Part shown: one piece after another, positions 5,391 to 5,664 of the stretch
Position numbering within the stretch: position 1 is the stretch's first letter
Layout: every line of letters begins with the position of its first letter
DNA from: Butyricicoccus sp.
GTDB lineage: Bacteria > Bacillota > Clostridia > Oscillospirales > Butyricicoccaceae
Direction: 5' to 3'
Assembly: GCA_031293105.1 (NCBI GenBank)
Contig: JAUMSA010000371.1
Span: 1 to 5,664 of the forward strand
Length of the DNA: 5,664 bases
Translations under genes and position numbers: made by a program
Notes under the pieces: model-generated
Databases searched by the model: none
Told to the model about the DNA's origin: nothing
Seen by the model: only the letters and a program-made list of their open reading frames with translations

Positions 5391-5664
5391 TTACTTGTCC
5401 CAAACTTCGGGCTTCTGCGCTGCATGGTTGTGCTCAGCGCCCTTGAAGATCTTCAGACGGGTAGCCGACTGACGGCCGATGCTGTTCTTCGGGAGCATGC
5501 CCTTAACAGCCAGCTGCATAGCCAGTTCCGGCTTTTCAGCCATCAGGGTGCGGTACTGAACTTCCTCCAGGCCGCCAACCCAGCCGGTGTGATAACGGTA
5601 ATACTTCTGCTCCAGCTTCTTGCCGGTCAGAACCTCCTTCTCTGCGTTGATGATGATGACGAAA
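5391..5664 (-). CDS. rplM: 50S ribosomal protein L13 (C-terminal 90 residues; start beyond the window)
   Basis: This is an early-assembly protein of the large ribosomal subunit. The visible part begins FVIIINAEKEVLTGKKLEQKYYRYHTGW, continues with the conserved AVKGMLPKNSIGRQSATRLKIFKGAEHNH, and ends in QKPEVWDK before a TAA. These match the C-terminal two-thirds of L13 (normally about 142-145 residues). The N-terminal third and the operon promoter lie past position 5664. It is co-transcribed with rpsI, 23 nt downstream. The truncation is only the window edge. Confidence 0.98.
   Translation of the reverse strand, partial: FVIIINAEKEVLTGKKLEQKYYRYHTGWVGGLEEVQYRTLMAEKPELAMQLAVKGMLPKNSIGRQSATRLKIFKGAEHNHAAQKPEVWDK

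Noticed and set aside
5113..5472. Plus-strand open frame antisense to rpsI and the end of rplM
   Set aside because: It is a shadow of two highly conserved ribosomal protein genes.

Overview
The window looks like a low-to-mid GC Bacillota genome, most likely a gut-type Clostridia (Oscillospiraceae-like). This is inferred from the style of the ribosomal proteins and ABC genes, the strong AGGAGG-type ribosome binding sites and the intrinsic terminators. It was not tested by any database search. The first 19 bases are not genomic. They match the Tn5 mosaic-end/Nextera adapter exactly, so the left edge is an untrimmed contig end.

Positions 20-3464 (minus strand) hold a four-gene sugar-importer operon of the CUT1 class. 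Read in transcription order it is: lipoprotein solute-binding protein (2139-3464), MalF-type permease (1246-2142), MalG-type permease (423-1274), and a MalK/UgpC/MsmX-type ATPase (20-416, cut by the contig end). The genes are tightly packed (4-nt ATGA overlap, 29-nt overlap, 6-nt gap), so they should be co-transcribed and translationally coupled. The sugar is unknown; no glycoside hydrolase or sugar-metabolism gene lies in the window.

Positions 3465-3726 form a divergent control region. A good promoter faces the ABC operon (TTGACG-18-TATCAT) and another faces the regulator (TTGAAA-17-TATACT). Over the expected start of the ABC transcript lies a 20-bp near-perfect palindrome with a central CpG. 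It overlaps a second inverted repeat that would fold as a hairpin at the mRNA 5' end. Positions 3727-4752 (plus strand) encode a LacI-family repressor, the natural candidate to bind this operator and switch on import when the sugar is present. Its gene ends in a strong hairpin terminator.

Positions 4794-4904 are a short spacer in which I see nothing. From 4905 to the end (minus strand) lies the end of the conserved rplM-rpsI ribosomal operon: a terminator, complete rpsI (S9) and the 3' two-thirds of rplM (L13). The regulator and rpsI converge.

Overall this is a conventional regulated sugar-uptake locus beside a housekeeping ribosomal operon. I found no convincing evidence of a novel system. 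The most informative signals are the operator/hairpin architecture and the adapter artefact.
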